NCBI GenBank assembly: GCA_029977045.1
Contig: JAPOLP010000223.1
Location: 1-8,158, forward strand
Source of the DNA: Planctomycetota bacterium
Lineage (GTDB): Bacteria; Planctomycetota; Planctomycetia; Planctomycetales; Planctomycetaceae
Reading direction: 5' to 3'
DNA: 8,158 nt
In this document: in pieces, positions 1 through 6,745 of the stretch
Numbering within the stretch: the stretch's first letter is position 1
Layout of the letters: each line of letters begins with the position of its first letter
Notes under the pieces: generated by a model
What the model saw: the letters and a program-made list of their open reading frames with translations, nothing else
What the model was told of the DNA's origin: nothing
Databases searched by the model: none
Program-made: the position numbers and the translations under genes

Positions 1-716
1 CCGCGATGTCGAACGTGCTCGGCACCGTGAACCCGATCGACGAACTCGCGCGACGGGCGCACGACGTCGGAGCACTGATCTGCGTTGACGCTGCTCAGTC
101 CGCACCGCACGGACCGCTCGACGTGCAGAGCAGCGGGCTCGACTTCGTCGCGTTCTCTGGACACAAGGTCTTCGGGCCGACGGGCGTTGGCGTCTTTTAC
201 GGTCGCCGCGAATTGCTCGACGTGATGAACCCGTTCCTCGGCGGCGGGCACATGATCAGCCGGGTGTTCAAGGACCATTCCGAATGGGCCGACCCGCCGG
301 CAAAGTTTGAGGCCGGTACGCTGCCGATCGTCCAGGCAATCGCTCTGCGGTCGGCGATCGAGTATCTGGAACGGCTCGGACACGATTCGATCGCCGCGTA
401 TGAACGGCAGCTTCTGAAGTACGCGACCGAGCAACTGACGTCGATTCCCGGCCTGAAGAGTTATGGCCCGGCGATCGAATACAAAGGTGCGATCTGCAGC
501 TTCACGATTGACGGAGTCGCTGCGGAGGACCTCGCCAATCTGCTCGACATCAAAGGCGTCTGTGTCCGGCACGGCCACCATTGCACGATGCCGCTGCACG
601 ACCGTCTGGGCGTCTCGGCGTCAGTCCGCGCGAGCTTCTCGCTGTACAACACCCGCGAAGACGTTGACCGCCTCGTCGACGCGATTCACTTTGCGATCAA
701 ACGTCTGCAGAGTTAA
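1..716 (+). CDS. sufS: SufS-type cysteine desulfurase, C-terminal part (5' end outside window)
   Basis: This is a PLP-dependent group II cysteine desulfurase. The family releases sulfur from L-cysteine as an enzyme-bound persulfide, giving alanine, for cytoplasmic Fe-S cluster assembly. Counting from the first visible Met (base 6), VDAAQSAPH (28-35) is the cofactor-contacting Asp/Gln segment, SGHK supplies the Schiff-base lysine (K54), GGG(H)MI follows at 79-84, and RHGHHCTMPL carries the catalytic cysteine (C193) and its histidines. SVRASF (207-211) holds the expected carboxylate-binding arginine. The frame is already open at base 3 and the Met lies inside the conserved SNxLGTVNP segment, so the true start is upstream; about 237 residues of an expected 400 or so are present. 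The stop is TAA at 714-716. No other suf gene is visible downstream, where the next gene is convergent. A CsdA-like paralogue is possible, but the GHHC loop fits SufS. Confidence 0.95.
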   Translation, partial: AMSNVLGTVNPIDELARRAHDVGALICVDAAQSAPHGPLDVQSSGLDFVAFSGHKVFGPTGVGVFYGRRELLDVMNPFLGGGHMISRVFKDHSEWADPPAKFEAGTLPIVQAIALRSAIEYLERLGHDSIAAYERQLLKYATEQLTSIPGLKSYGPAIEYKGAICSFTIDGVAAEDLANLLDIKGVCVRHGHHCTMPLHDRLGVSASVRASFSLYNTREDVDRLVDAIHFAIKRLQS

Positions 717-757
717 GCCCGCATCAGTTCGGGCCGACAGAGGTAGCGGAACGGCGC

Positions 758-804
758 AAGCCGTCCGGTTGGTGCGGGATTGGCGACGTTCGACCGGACG
801 GTTT
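758..804 (+). terminator. Probable terminator hairpin after sufS
   Basis: The arms 758-771 and 791-804 can form a 14-bp stem: a perfect 9-bp core (CCGTCCGGT against ACCGGACGG) extended by flanking pairs, including two G-U wobbles, around a 19-base loop. It begins 42 bases after the sufS stop codon. Only a short T run lies at the 3' side, so Rho-independent termination is plausible but not strong. Since the neighbouring gene converges, the structure may act on transcripts from both sides. Confidence 0.4.
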
Positions 805-828
805 GCGATTAATGGTCCCCGAGTTGTC

Positions 829-899
829 ATCAGCCGCCGAGCGTTAGCTCGCGGTTTTCCGGATGATCGAGAACCGGACGCTAACGTGTGCCGGCTGAT
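829..899. repeat. Imperfect intergenic inverted repeat with CGTTAGC core
   Basis: The arms at about 829-859 and 871-899 are imperfect reverse complements around an 11-base loop. The shared segments are ATCAGCCG at the outside, CGTTAGC in the middle and CGGTT towards the loop. It lies between the convergent sufS and TolC-like genes, so it could be a bidirectional terminator. From memory, hairpins of this kind (CGTTAGC flanked by GCCG and CGGTT) recur between genes in planctomycete genomes; that recurrence cannot be tested with one copy. Confidence 0.5.
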
Positions 900-973
900 T
901 TGCGAGAAACCGGGAGCCAATGGGCTTCCCCATTCCGCTGGAACAATGAGCCGGCTTCGTCAGAAGCATTCTG

Positions 974-3900
974 CTACTTCGATCCCGAAGTCGCTCGCCA
1001 GGCGGCAGGCTTGGGGACGGTCGTTACGCCGGGCAGGCGTCGCGGGCCGGGTCTCGGAGTTGATTCCCTCGACACGGTTTCCGGGTGCGTTGCCTCAAGG
1101 GCTGCCTGTCCCGGATCTGCAGTTCGCTCGTCGCGTCGCACCGCAGCTACTGCTCCGAGTGCCGGAGCCGCCTGCGAAGCACTGTTTCGCGGCGCGGCAG
1201 AAACCGGCTTGCGGACGGTTTCTTCCATTGTCGAAACGCGAAACGGTTGCACGGCGGGTACGGCGTCACCTGACGGGCTGAGAGATGGTTCGAACGATGC
1301 GGGCTCAGGCAGTGGCAACGCGATTGCCGCGACCTGACGCACGGGATGCGTTGCGGGCCGCGCGGCCCAGCCGGTCTCCTCGATCGTCGGGTTAGAGATC
1401 ACAGTCGCTGTCAGATGCTTTGGCGGATTGGCAATCGCTGGCTGCGGCAGAGCAGTGATCAGAATCGACCGCGGCTTCTGCTGATCCTTCTTCGCGGCGG
1501 CAGAGCCCGGAGGCGGCAGCAGCGGAGCGGCCTTCGGAGCTTCCTCAGCTGCCGGAGCGGCATTGGGCAGGTTTGGCAGTGGCAGCGGCTCGCTCGAATC
1601 CGCTTCTGGCAGGTCAAGCGTCTTCGTCCACTCAGACGGAATCTCAGGCGGCAGAGTGAACTCGCCACTTGCTGCGGACAGAGCTTCCTCGATTGATTCG
1701 TCGATCCAGATCCCGTTCTCATCGAGCCGCATGATGCCCAGGTCCCGCATCAACTGCATTCGTCCAGCGTAGTAATTCAACCAGACGCTCATGAAGTTGT
1801 TCTGCGTGTTACGCAGGTCGGATAGAGCGGTCAGTAGACGTTCGGCGACGGTTGGCCCCAGTTCTGTATTGGCTGGGTTGTCGAGATCCTCGCGAGTCTG
1901 GTCAACGCGGCGGATCGAGATGGCGACCGCGCGACGCTGAATTCCCAGGTTGACCGCAAGCTGATTGAGGTTTCGCAATGACGACGTCAGTCGCAGGTTG
2001 ATTCCGTCGCGATACTGAATCATCGATCGTCGCTGACGCTGATACGCGATCAGCTGTTGGCGGAAGTTGTTGCGTTCAATGCGTCGCGTGAGCGGTGCGT
2101 CAAACGCGAGACTTGCTGTGAGTTGGCCGTTCTCTGCACGCAAGCCAGCGATGTTGTTGTCGTCCAGGTTCGCCATGCTCCCTCGGATTGAGAGGTCGAG
2201 GCTGGACTCAAGCCGGTTGGCGTTGAACTCGATCAGCCGCCACGCATCCACCAGAGCGGCCCGGTTGTTCATCCAGTCGAGGCGATTGGCGCTGGCGATC
2301 GCGAGAGCCTGTTCGGGGTCAAGGTTGATGGTGTCGAGTGTCACGGCTTCGGAGCGAGCTCGCGTCTGAATCAGCATCAGTTCGTTGATCAGCTTTGCGT
2401 GTCGAACATTGATTCCGACGATTTCGTTGGTCGCTTCGTTTCGGGTGTCTTCGGAAAGACCGTTCTGCGCTGCGGCGATTGCGCCGTCGATTTCCTCAAA
2501 CTCTTTTGAGATGCGGTCCAGTGACGCGATCAGGTACAGCGTTGCCTGATCAAACTCCTGTTGCTCGTCATCGGTCATTGTTGCGAAGCGTTTTCCGCGG
2601 ACGACCGCCAGCCCTTCCACGTCTTCGTTACTGACCGTTGCGATCTCCTGCCGAATCTGAGCAGCCAGTGTGGCCAGACGGGCGAGAATTCCTGCAAGCT
2701 GTTCGACGGTCGGCTGTTCCGGAAGTCGACCGAAGTCTTCGACGATGGCGTTTCGGTTCACCTGCAGCTGGCTGATTCCTTCTCCCTGGAAGCGGAATTG
2801 TTCAATCAATGATTCATCAAGGACGACGGGCAGGTCAGGTGGCAGCCCGAGCGTATTCATCATGTAGCTCTGCGCGGACGTGTTGAATCCTGCCATCGCC
2901 TGCAGCAGGGTCGCTCGTTCCGTTTCGATGTTCTGGCGGAACTGGTCGACCTGAGTGATTTCGATGCGGCCAGCATCCAGATAGGCCTCGAGCATTTCGA
3001 GAGTCTGTTGCTGAGCGCGCAGGTTGGTTTCCGTGTTACGGATCTGCTGACGCGTCTGCAACATGCCGATGAAGCCGCCGACGGTACCGGCACCGCCACC
3101 GGCGAAGCCCTGTCCAGCTGCCGCTCCACCGCCTGCGCCTCCTCCTCCTCCGCCGAAACCGCCGCCGAAACCGGTGGCCGCCCCGACGCCGCCGAATCCG
3201 CCAGCTCCCTGGCCAGTAAAGCCTGAGAGTCCAGAGCTACCGGCAAAACCACCGCGACGGCGAGGCCCGGTGACGCCGTTCGACCCAATCGCGATGTCCG
3301 TAAAGAAGCCCTGTCGGTAGTACTGCATGGCTCGCAGGTTCGCCAGCAGCGTACGTTCGGCGAGTGTGAGCTGTTCGAGTGCGATCTGCCGTCCGCCAGC
3401 TCGCAGCAACGGCTGCAGGAAGGTGAAGCTCAGGCCTGTGATGCCGGCATAGGTGTCGCCGCCTGAATATCCAAAGGTGAGCGAGTTGACGGCTTCGATT
3501 GTCAACTGGCCTGCAGTCGCGAGCTGGCGGCTGAGAGAACCGTCAGTCGTGATGCTCAGGTTGGATGCATCGCCAGCCGACGTCTCGTTGCCGCGCTGAA
3601 GAAAGCCGGGAGTGACACCACCGAAGAACTGAGTGTCAAAGCGGAAGCGTTCCGTGCTGACGTCGATTGCCGAGAGGTAGACCTCTTCGATCTGCTGTCG
3701 ATAATCCGGCGAGTGGATCAGGGCGAGCTGTACGGCGTTCTCAAGCGTGAGTTGCACAGTTCCGTCGGGGCCAACAGGTGCGTATTCGGCGAGACGAATC
3801 TTCCAGTCGGGATTCTGCAGGTCGCCGACGGAGCCGTTGTCGTGCCAGTGAGCCCAGCCCTCTTTGTCATCGACGGAGTGCATGAATTCATGCGAACTCG

Positions 3901-4141
3901 GGTCGTCCTCAGGCATAGGCGGACGCACGGGATCGTACGGATCGAAGTAGCGGCTGCGCGGATCGGGGTCGACGCCTTCGTAGCCGATGTCCCAGTTGCC
4001 GTATGACTTCTCTGCAATCAGGCACGCGACTTCCTCGTCGGCCTGCTCGCGATACCACTCGCGCTGACATCCGATTGTTGCGGTCAATGCCAGCAGCGCC
4101 GTCAGGCTGCGCAGCCTGCGTCCTTGCAAACTCTGTGTCAC
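974..4141 (-). CDS. Large TolC-like outer membrane efflux lipoprotein
   Basis: The product is a probable outer membrane channel component of the TolC/OEP family, which links inner-membrane export pumps to the cell exterior. I chose the GTG at 4139-4141 (1055 residues). It is followed at once by a lipoprotein signal: RRLR, a hydrophobic run LTALLALTATIG, and lipobox Cys25. A G-rich tract sits 8 bases upstream. The frame stays open to a GTG at 4216, but that start has no ribosome-binding site and would bury the signal. Residues 44-106 are an acidic, aromatic segment. OEP repeat 1 starts near 128 (TLENAVQLALIHSP) and repeat 2 near 606 (LDPEQALAIASANRLDW). Unusual parts are a glycine-rich insert (297-357), a helical insert between the repeats (about 445-600) and a Pro/Ala-rich tail (about 825-1055). 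Typical TolC proteins have 450-550 residues. No membrane fusion protein or pump gene is adjacent. The stop is TAG. Confidence 0.88.
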   Translation of the reverse strand: MTQSLQGRRLRSLTALLALTATIGCQREWYREQADEEVACLIAEKSYGNWDIGYEGVDPDPRSRYFDPYDPVRPPMPEDDPSSHEFMHSVDDKEGWAHWHDNGSVGDLQNPDWKIRLAEYAPVGPDGTVQLTLENAVQLALIHSPDYRQQIEEVYLSAIDVSTERFRFDTQFFGGVTPGFLQRGNETSAGDASNLSITTDGSLSRQLATAGQLTIEAVNSLTFGYSGGDTYAGITGLSFTFLQPLLRAGGRQIALEQLTLAERTLLANLRAMQYYRQGFFTDIAIGSNGVTGPRRRGGFAGSSGLSGFTGQGAGGFGGVGAATGFGGGFGGGGGGAGGGAAAGQGFAGGGAGTVGGFIGMLQTRQQIRNTETNLRAQQQTLEMLEAYLDAGRIEITQVDQFRQNIETERATLLQAMAGFNTSAQSYMMNTLGLPPDLPVVLDESLIEQFRFQGEGISQLQVNRNAIVEDFGRLPEQPTVEQLAGILARLATLAAQIRQEIATVSNEDVEGLAVVRGKRFATMTDDEQQEFDQATLYLIASLDRISKEFEEIDGAIAAAQNGLSEDTRNEATNEIVGINVRHAKLINELMLIQTRARSEAVTLDTINLDPEQALAIASANRLDWMNNRAALVDAWRLIEFNANRLESSLDLSIRGSMANLDDNNIAGLRAENGQLTASLAFDAPLTRRIERNNFRQQLIAYQRQRRSMIQYRDGINLRLTSSLRNLNQLAVNLGIQRRAVAISIRRVDQTREDLDNPANTELGPTVAERLLTALSDLRNTQNNFMSVWLNYYAGRMQLMRDLGIMRLDENGIWIDESIEEALSAASGEFTLPPEIPSEWTKTLDLPEADSSEPLPLPNLPNAAPAAEEAPKAAPLLPPPGSAAAKKDQQKPRSILITALPQPAIANPPKHLTATVISNPTIEETGWAARPATHPVRQVAAIALPLPEPASFEPSLSPSGDAVPAVQPFRVSTMEETVRKPVSAAPRNSASQAAPALGAVAAVRRDERTADPGQAALEATHPETVSRESTPRPGPRRLPGVTTVPKPAAWRATSGSK

Positions 4142-4149
4142 GTCAGTGT

Positions 4150-4158
4150 CCCCCCCCC
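4150..4158 (-). promoter_or_regulatory. G9 tract in ribosome-binding position of the TolC-like gene
   Basis: The coding strand reads nine G residues, then ACACTGAC, then the GTG start. The 8-base gap suits a Shine-Dalgarno interaction, and no better AGGAGG-like site precedes either possible start. This tract therefore supports the GTG at 4139-4141. A homopolymer of this length is also prone to slippage. Confidence 0.4.
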
Positions 4159-4236
4159 AGGTACGGCCGCTCCGCGCATCCGCGCAGGGCGACTCTTCGG
4201 GTTGTTTTCGACGCACGGGTTGTTCGGGCTTGAACG

Positions 4237-4242
4237 ATTATC
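4237..4242 (-). promoter_or_regulatory. Possible -10 element for the TolC-like gene
   Basis: On the minus strand this reads GATAAT, one base away from the TATAAT consensus, about 100 bases upstream of the chosen GTG. No good -35 hexamer lies 16-18 bases further upstream, so the call is tentative. Confidence 0.2.
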
Positions 4243-4537
4243 CGGTCTGCGGTGAGGCTGAGGGGAATCGCCGACCGCAACTGATGACGTGTCAGGGCGT
4301 GTTTGAGGTGACAGCCAGTGGAGATTTTCGCCTGCAGGGAAAGCTCAACGACTGCCTGAAATCTGTTGCGTTGCGTTCTTCTGCAGCAAACAGTCGCTAC
4401 CATGCTTTCCGCACTTCAGGCTCGACAGTGCTTCATTCCTGCCCTTTGTCTCGGGCAGACACTGCCGGCCCGACATCTTGATCATTCGATCGACCGGTGC
4501 GGTTAGACCTGCTCGCAGGACGCGGGCATGTGACTTT

Positions 4538-5629
4538 ATGGAATCAGCTGTCCTCTCACCTTCTGCATACGCCGACCGGATCGCGGGCGAACTCTCGTTT
4601 CGTACCGAGCAGGTCGACAGCGTCATCCGGTTGCTGGATGATGGCAACACCGTGCCGTTCATCACGCGGTATCGCAAAGAGCAGACGGGCAATCTGGACG
4701 AGGAACAGATTCGCGCGATCCAGGACCGACTGGATTCGCTGCGTCAGCTTGCCGAACGTGCTTCGGCGATTCTGCGACTCATCGATGGCCAGGGAAAACT
4801 GACTCCCGAACTGAAGGCCGAGATTGAAGCCGCGACGACACTCAAGCGGCTCGAAGATCTGTATCTGCCGTATCGCCCCAAGCGGAAGTCGCGTGCCGAG
4901 GCGGCGCGTCAGAAGGGGCTCGAACCGCTGGCCGATCTGCTCTGGAGCCGCGATCAGCCGGACGTTACTCCGGAAGCCGCGGCAGGCAGCTACGTCAACG
5001 CGGAACTCGGGGTTGAGTCCGTCAGTGACGCGCTTGCCGGAGCCAGTGACATCATCGCCGAGCAGATCAGCGAGAGCGTTCCTGTTCGCGAGGCCGCTCG
5101 CAAGATTGCCTGGCGGACGGGGCAGATTGCCGCCGGGCTGGCGCGTTCGGCTGGCGAGACCGCTCGCGAGTTTCAGAATTACACCGACTATCGCGAGGCG
5201 GTCTGGAAGGTGCCTCCGCATCGCACACTGGCGCTCAATCGCGGCGAGAAGCAGAAGGCACTGCGGGTTCGGTACGAGTGGGATGAGAACGTCGCGTTCA
5301 ACCAGATCAGCGGCCAGTTCGAGTTGGGCACTCATCCGCGAGCGGCGTTTCTGGAAGCGACGTTGCGTGACGCACTCGACCGGCTGATTCATCCGGCGAT
5401 GGATCGCGAAGTACGTCGCGAGCTGACCGAGCAGGCGGAGAAGCACGCGGTCACTGTCTTCGCAAAGAACCTGCGCGGCCTGCTGCTGCAGCCTCCGTTG
5501 CGAGGCAAGCGAGTGCTGGCAGTCGATCCGGGCTTCAAGTCCGGCTGCAAAGTCGCGGTGCTCGATGAATGCGGCCAGTGCCTGCATTCCGACGTCGTCT
5601 TCGCGACGGGCTCGGCGGAAAAGAAGTAG
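4538..5629 (+). CDS. tex: Tex N-terminal fragment, ending at the in-frame TAG
   Basis: If the TAG is real and not read through, this is the 363-residue product. It contains the helical N-terminal region, with TVPFITRYRKEQTGNLDEEQ (38-57) and LEDLYLPYRPKRKSRAEAAR (105-124), both well-conserved Tex segments. It ends 40 residues into the YqgF fold, shortly after the DPGFKSG motif, at SAEKK. It lacks the helix-hairpin-helix and S1 RNA-binding parts, so it should not act as a normal Tex protein. The sequence up to the stop shows no sign of decay. Confidence 0.6.
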   Translation: MESAVLSPSAYADRIAGELSFRTEQVDSVIRLLDDGNTVPFITRYRKEQTGNLDEEQIRAIQDRLDSLRQLAERASAILRLIDGQGKLTPELKAEIEAATTLKRLEDLYLPYRPKRKSRAEAARQKGLEPLADLLWSRDQPDVTPEAAAGSYVNAELGVESVSDALAGASDIIAEQISESVPVREAARKIAWRTGQIAAGLARSAGETAREFQNYTDYREAVWKVPPHRTLALNRGEKQKALRVRYEWDENVAFNQISGQFELGTHPRAAFLEATLRDALDRLIHPAMDREVRRELTEQAEKHAVTVFAKNLRGLLLQPPLRGKRVLAVDPGFKSGCKVAVLDECGQCLHSDVVFATGSAEKK

Positions 5630-5758
5630 AGCAACGTCCGCAAGCTGGCTGGCTTCATTGCCGAATACCAGTGCGACCTGATCGCGGTCGGCAACGGAAC
5701 AGCGTGCCGCGAGACCGAGGAACTGGTCAGCGAGGTCATCTCCGAGCACTGCCCCGAC

Positions 5759-6739
5759 ATGCGGTACCTGATCGTCAACGAAGCGGGCGCGAGCATCTAC
5801 TCGGCCAGCAACGTTGGCCGAGAGGAGTTCCCGGACTTCGACGCGACGGTTCGCGGGACGATCTCGATCGGGCGCCGTCTGCAGGATCCGCTCAGCGAGC
5901 TGGTGAAGATCGACCCGCAGCATCTGGGCGTCGGCATGTATCAGCACGATGTGACGCCCCGACTGCTGAAGGAGTCGCTCGATAGCGTCGTCGAGTCGTG
6001 TGTGAACTTCGTCGGTGTCGACCTCAACACCGCCAGCGTGTCACTGTTGCGTTACGTTTCGGGGCTTAACCAGTTGATTGCTCGCCGCGTTGTCGAATGG
6101 CGCGAGCAGCACGGGCGATTCTCGAGCCGCACGCAGCTCCGCGACGTGCCAGGCATCGGCGACGCGACGTTCACTCAGGCAGCCGGCTTCCTGAAGATCA
6201 CCGACGGCGACGAACCGCTCGACACAACCGGGATTCATCCGGAGAGCTATGAGGTCACTCGACAGCTTCTCAAACAGCTGGAAGTCAGTGACGAAATCCT
6301 GACGGCGACTGCCGATCAACGCAGCGGACTGTGCCAGCAGATCGAAAGGCTCGATCGGAAAGCCGTCGCGAAAGAACTGCAGGTTGGCCTGCCAACGCTG
6401 AGCGATATTCTCGACGCGCTGGCCCGACCGGGCCGCGACCCTCGTACTGATCTGCCGAAGCCAGTTTTCCGCAAGGGCATCCTGAAGCTCGAAGATTTGC
6501 AGCCGGGGATGGAGCTGACTGGAACCGTGCTCAACGTTGTCGACTTCGGCGCATTTGTCGACATCGGCCTCAAGGACAGCGGCCTGGTCCACATCAGTCA
6601 GCTGGCGAACCGCTTCATTCGCTCCCCGCATGAAGCGGTCGCGGTCGGCGACATCGTTTCTGTCTGGGTGCAGTCAGTAGATCTCGAACGCCGCCGCGTG
6701 TCGCTCACGATGCTTGGTGCCGAGGCCTGCACGGGGTAA
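5759..6739 (+). CDS. Tex C-terminal fragment (HhH and S1 domains), possible restart
   Basis: This is the frame of tex after the TAG, from its first Met (codon 408 of the full gene). The 326 residues carry the end of the YqgF fold (NEAGASIYSAS), the segment RRLQDPLSELVKIDPQHLGVGMYQHDV split across conserved Tex blocks, the helix-hairpin-helix region and the complete S1 domain with GAFVDIG. No Shine-Dalgarno site precedes this ATG, and 43 residues of good Tex sequence lie between the TAG and it. I infer that the ATG is an internal Met of the original gene, not a true start. A separate protein with only the nucleic-acid-binding domains could still arise by internal initiation. Confidence 0.5.
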   Translation: MRYLIVNEAGASIYSASNVGREEFPDFDATVRGTISIGRRLQDPLSELVKIDPQHLGVGMYQHDVTPRLLKESLDSVVESCVNFVGVDLNTASVSLLRYVSGLNQLIARRVVEWREQHGRFSSRTQLRDVPGIGDATFTQAAGFLKITDGDEPLDTTGIHPESYEVTRQLLKQLEVSDEILTATADQRSGLCQQIERLDRKAVAKELQVGLPTLSDILDALARPGRDPRTDLPKPVFRKGILKLEDLQPGMELTGTVLNVVDFGAFVDIGLKDSGLVHISQLANRFIRSPHEAVAVGDIVSVWVQSVDLERRRVSLTMLGAEACTG

Positions 6740-6745
6740 CTCGCG

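Larger units (their letters stand above)
4142..4537. other. Divergent intergenic control region without a supported gene
   Basis: This 396-base stretch separates the divergent starts of the TolC-like gene (leftward) and tex (rightward), so it should hold both promoters. I found no convincing gene. Short ORFs cross it on both strands, but none shows a recognisable domain. Visible structure includes two separated inverted pairs, CGACTG 4349-4354 with CAGTCG 4391-4396, and GCCTGAA 4354-4360 with TTCAGGC 4415-4421. There is also a perfect 8-base palindrome, CCTGCAGG, at 4331-4338. Their role is unknown. No clear sigma-70 promoter pair is seen for tex; TTGATC at 4478-4483 is a possible -35, but no good -10 follows it. 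Confidence 0.6.
4538..6739 (+). pseudogene. tex: tex, RNA-binding transcription accessory protein, interrupted by in-frame TAG
   Basis: Read through one TAG at 5627-5629 (codon 364), the frame encodes a 733-codon Tex protein, close to the family's usual 720-780 residues. Tex proteins bind nucleic acid and associate with transcription in the cytoplasm. The domains run in order: helical N-terminal region (1-320), YqgF/RNase H-like fold (about 324-455, from LAVDPGFKSG to VGNGTACRETEELV and NEAGASIYSAS), helix-hairpin-helix region (about 487-556, with VGVDLNTASVSLLRYVSGL and DVPGIGDATF) and an S1 domain (about 655-726, with GTVLNVVDFGAFVDIG and GLVHISQL). Family sequence resumes in the same frame straight after the stop, so this is one substitution, not a frameshift. 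The ATG at 4538 was chosen because MESAVLSPSAYADRIAGEL resembles a Tex N-terminus; a TTG at 4478 would add 20 unmatched residues. Sequencing error, a true nonsense mutation and readthrough are all possible. Confidence 0.85.

Noticed and set aside
463..1281. A 272-codon plus-strand frame overlapping sufS and the end of the TolC-like gene
   Set aside because: It is in another frame of sufS, is rich in Arg and Ser, and has no domain; a frame shadow.
3071..3253. A tandem DNA repeat array or CRISPR-like element
   Set aside because: The repetition is at the level of glycine codons with irregular units; there are no regular repeats and spacers.
2860..3288. A 142-codon minus-strand frame within the glycine-rich part of the TolC-like gene
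   Set aside because: It is the alternate frame of a repetitive GC-rich segment, while the main frame is continuous on both sides.
4146..4481. A 111-codon plus-strand frame covering most of the divergent intergenic region
   Set aside because: There is no ribosome-binding site, no domain, it starts next to the homopolymer tract, and it overlaps the region expected to hold two promoters.
5627..5629. Genome-wide reassignment of TAG to an amino acid
   Set aside because: The TolC-like gene (TAG at 974-976) and thpR (TAG at 7367-7369) end with TAG at normal positions, so TAG functions as a stop in this genome.
5600..5660. A frameshift as the cause of the tex interruption
   Set aside because: Conserved Tex sequence continues in the same frame on both sides of the TAG, so a substitution explains it without any indel.
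4556..5947. A 463-codon open frame antisense to tex, spanning the amber site
   Set aside because: It has no recognisable domain, and the plus strand encodes conserved Tex sequence over the same bases. Long antisense frames are expected opposite GC-rich genes.
6041..6631. A 196-codon minus-strand frame opposite the 3' part of tex
   Set aside because: The plus strand encodes the helix-hairpin-helix and S1 domains here; the minus frame matches nothing I know.
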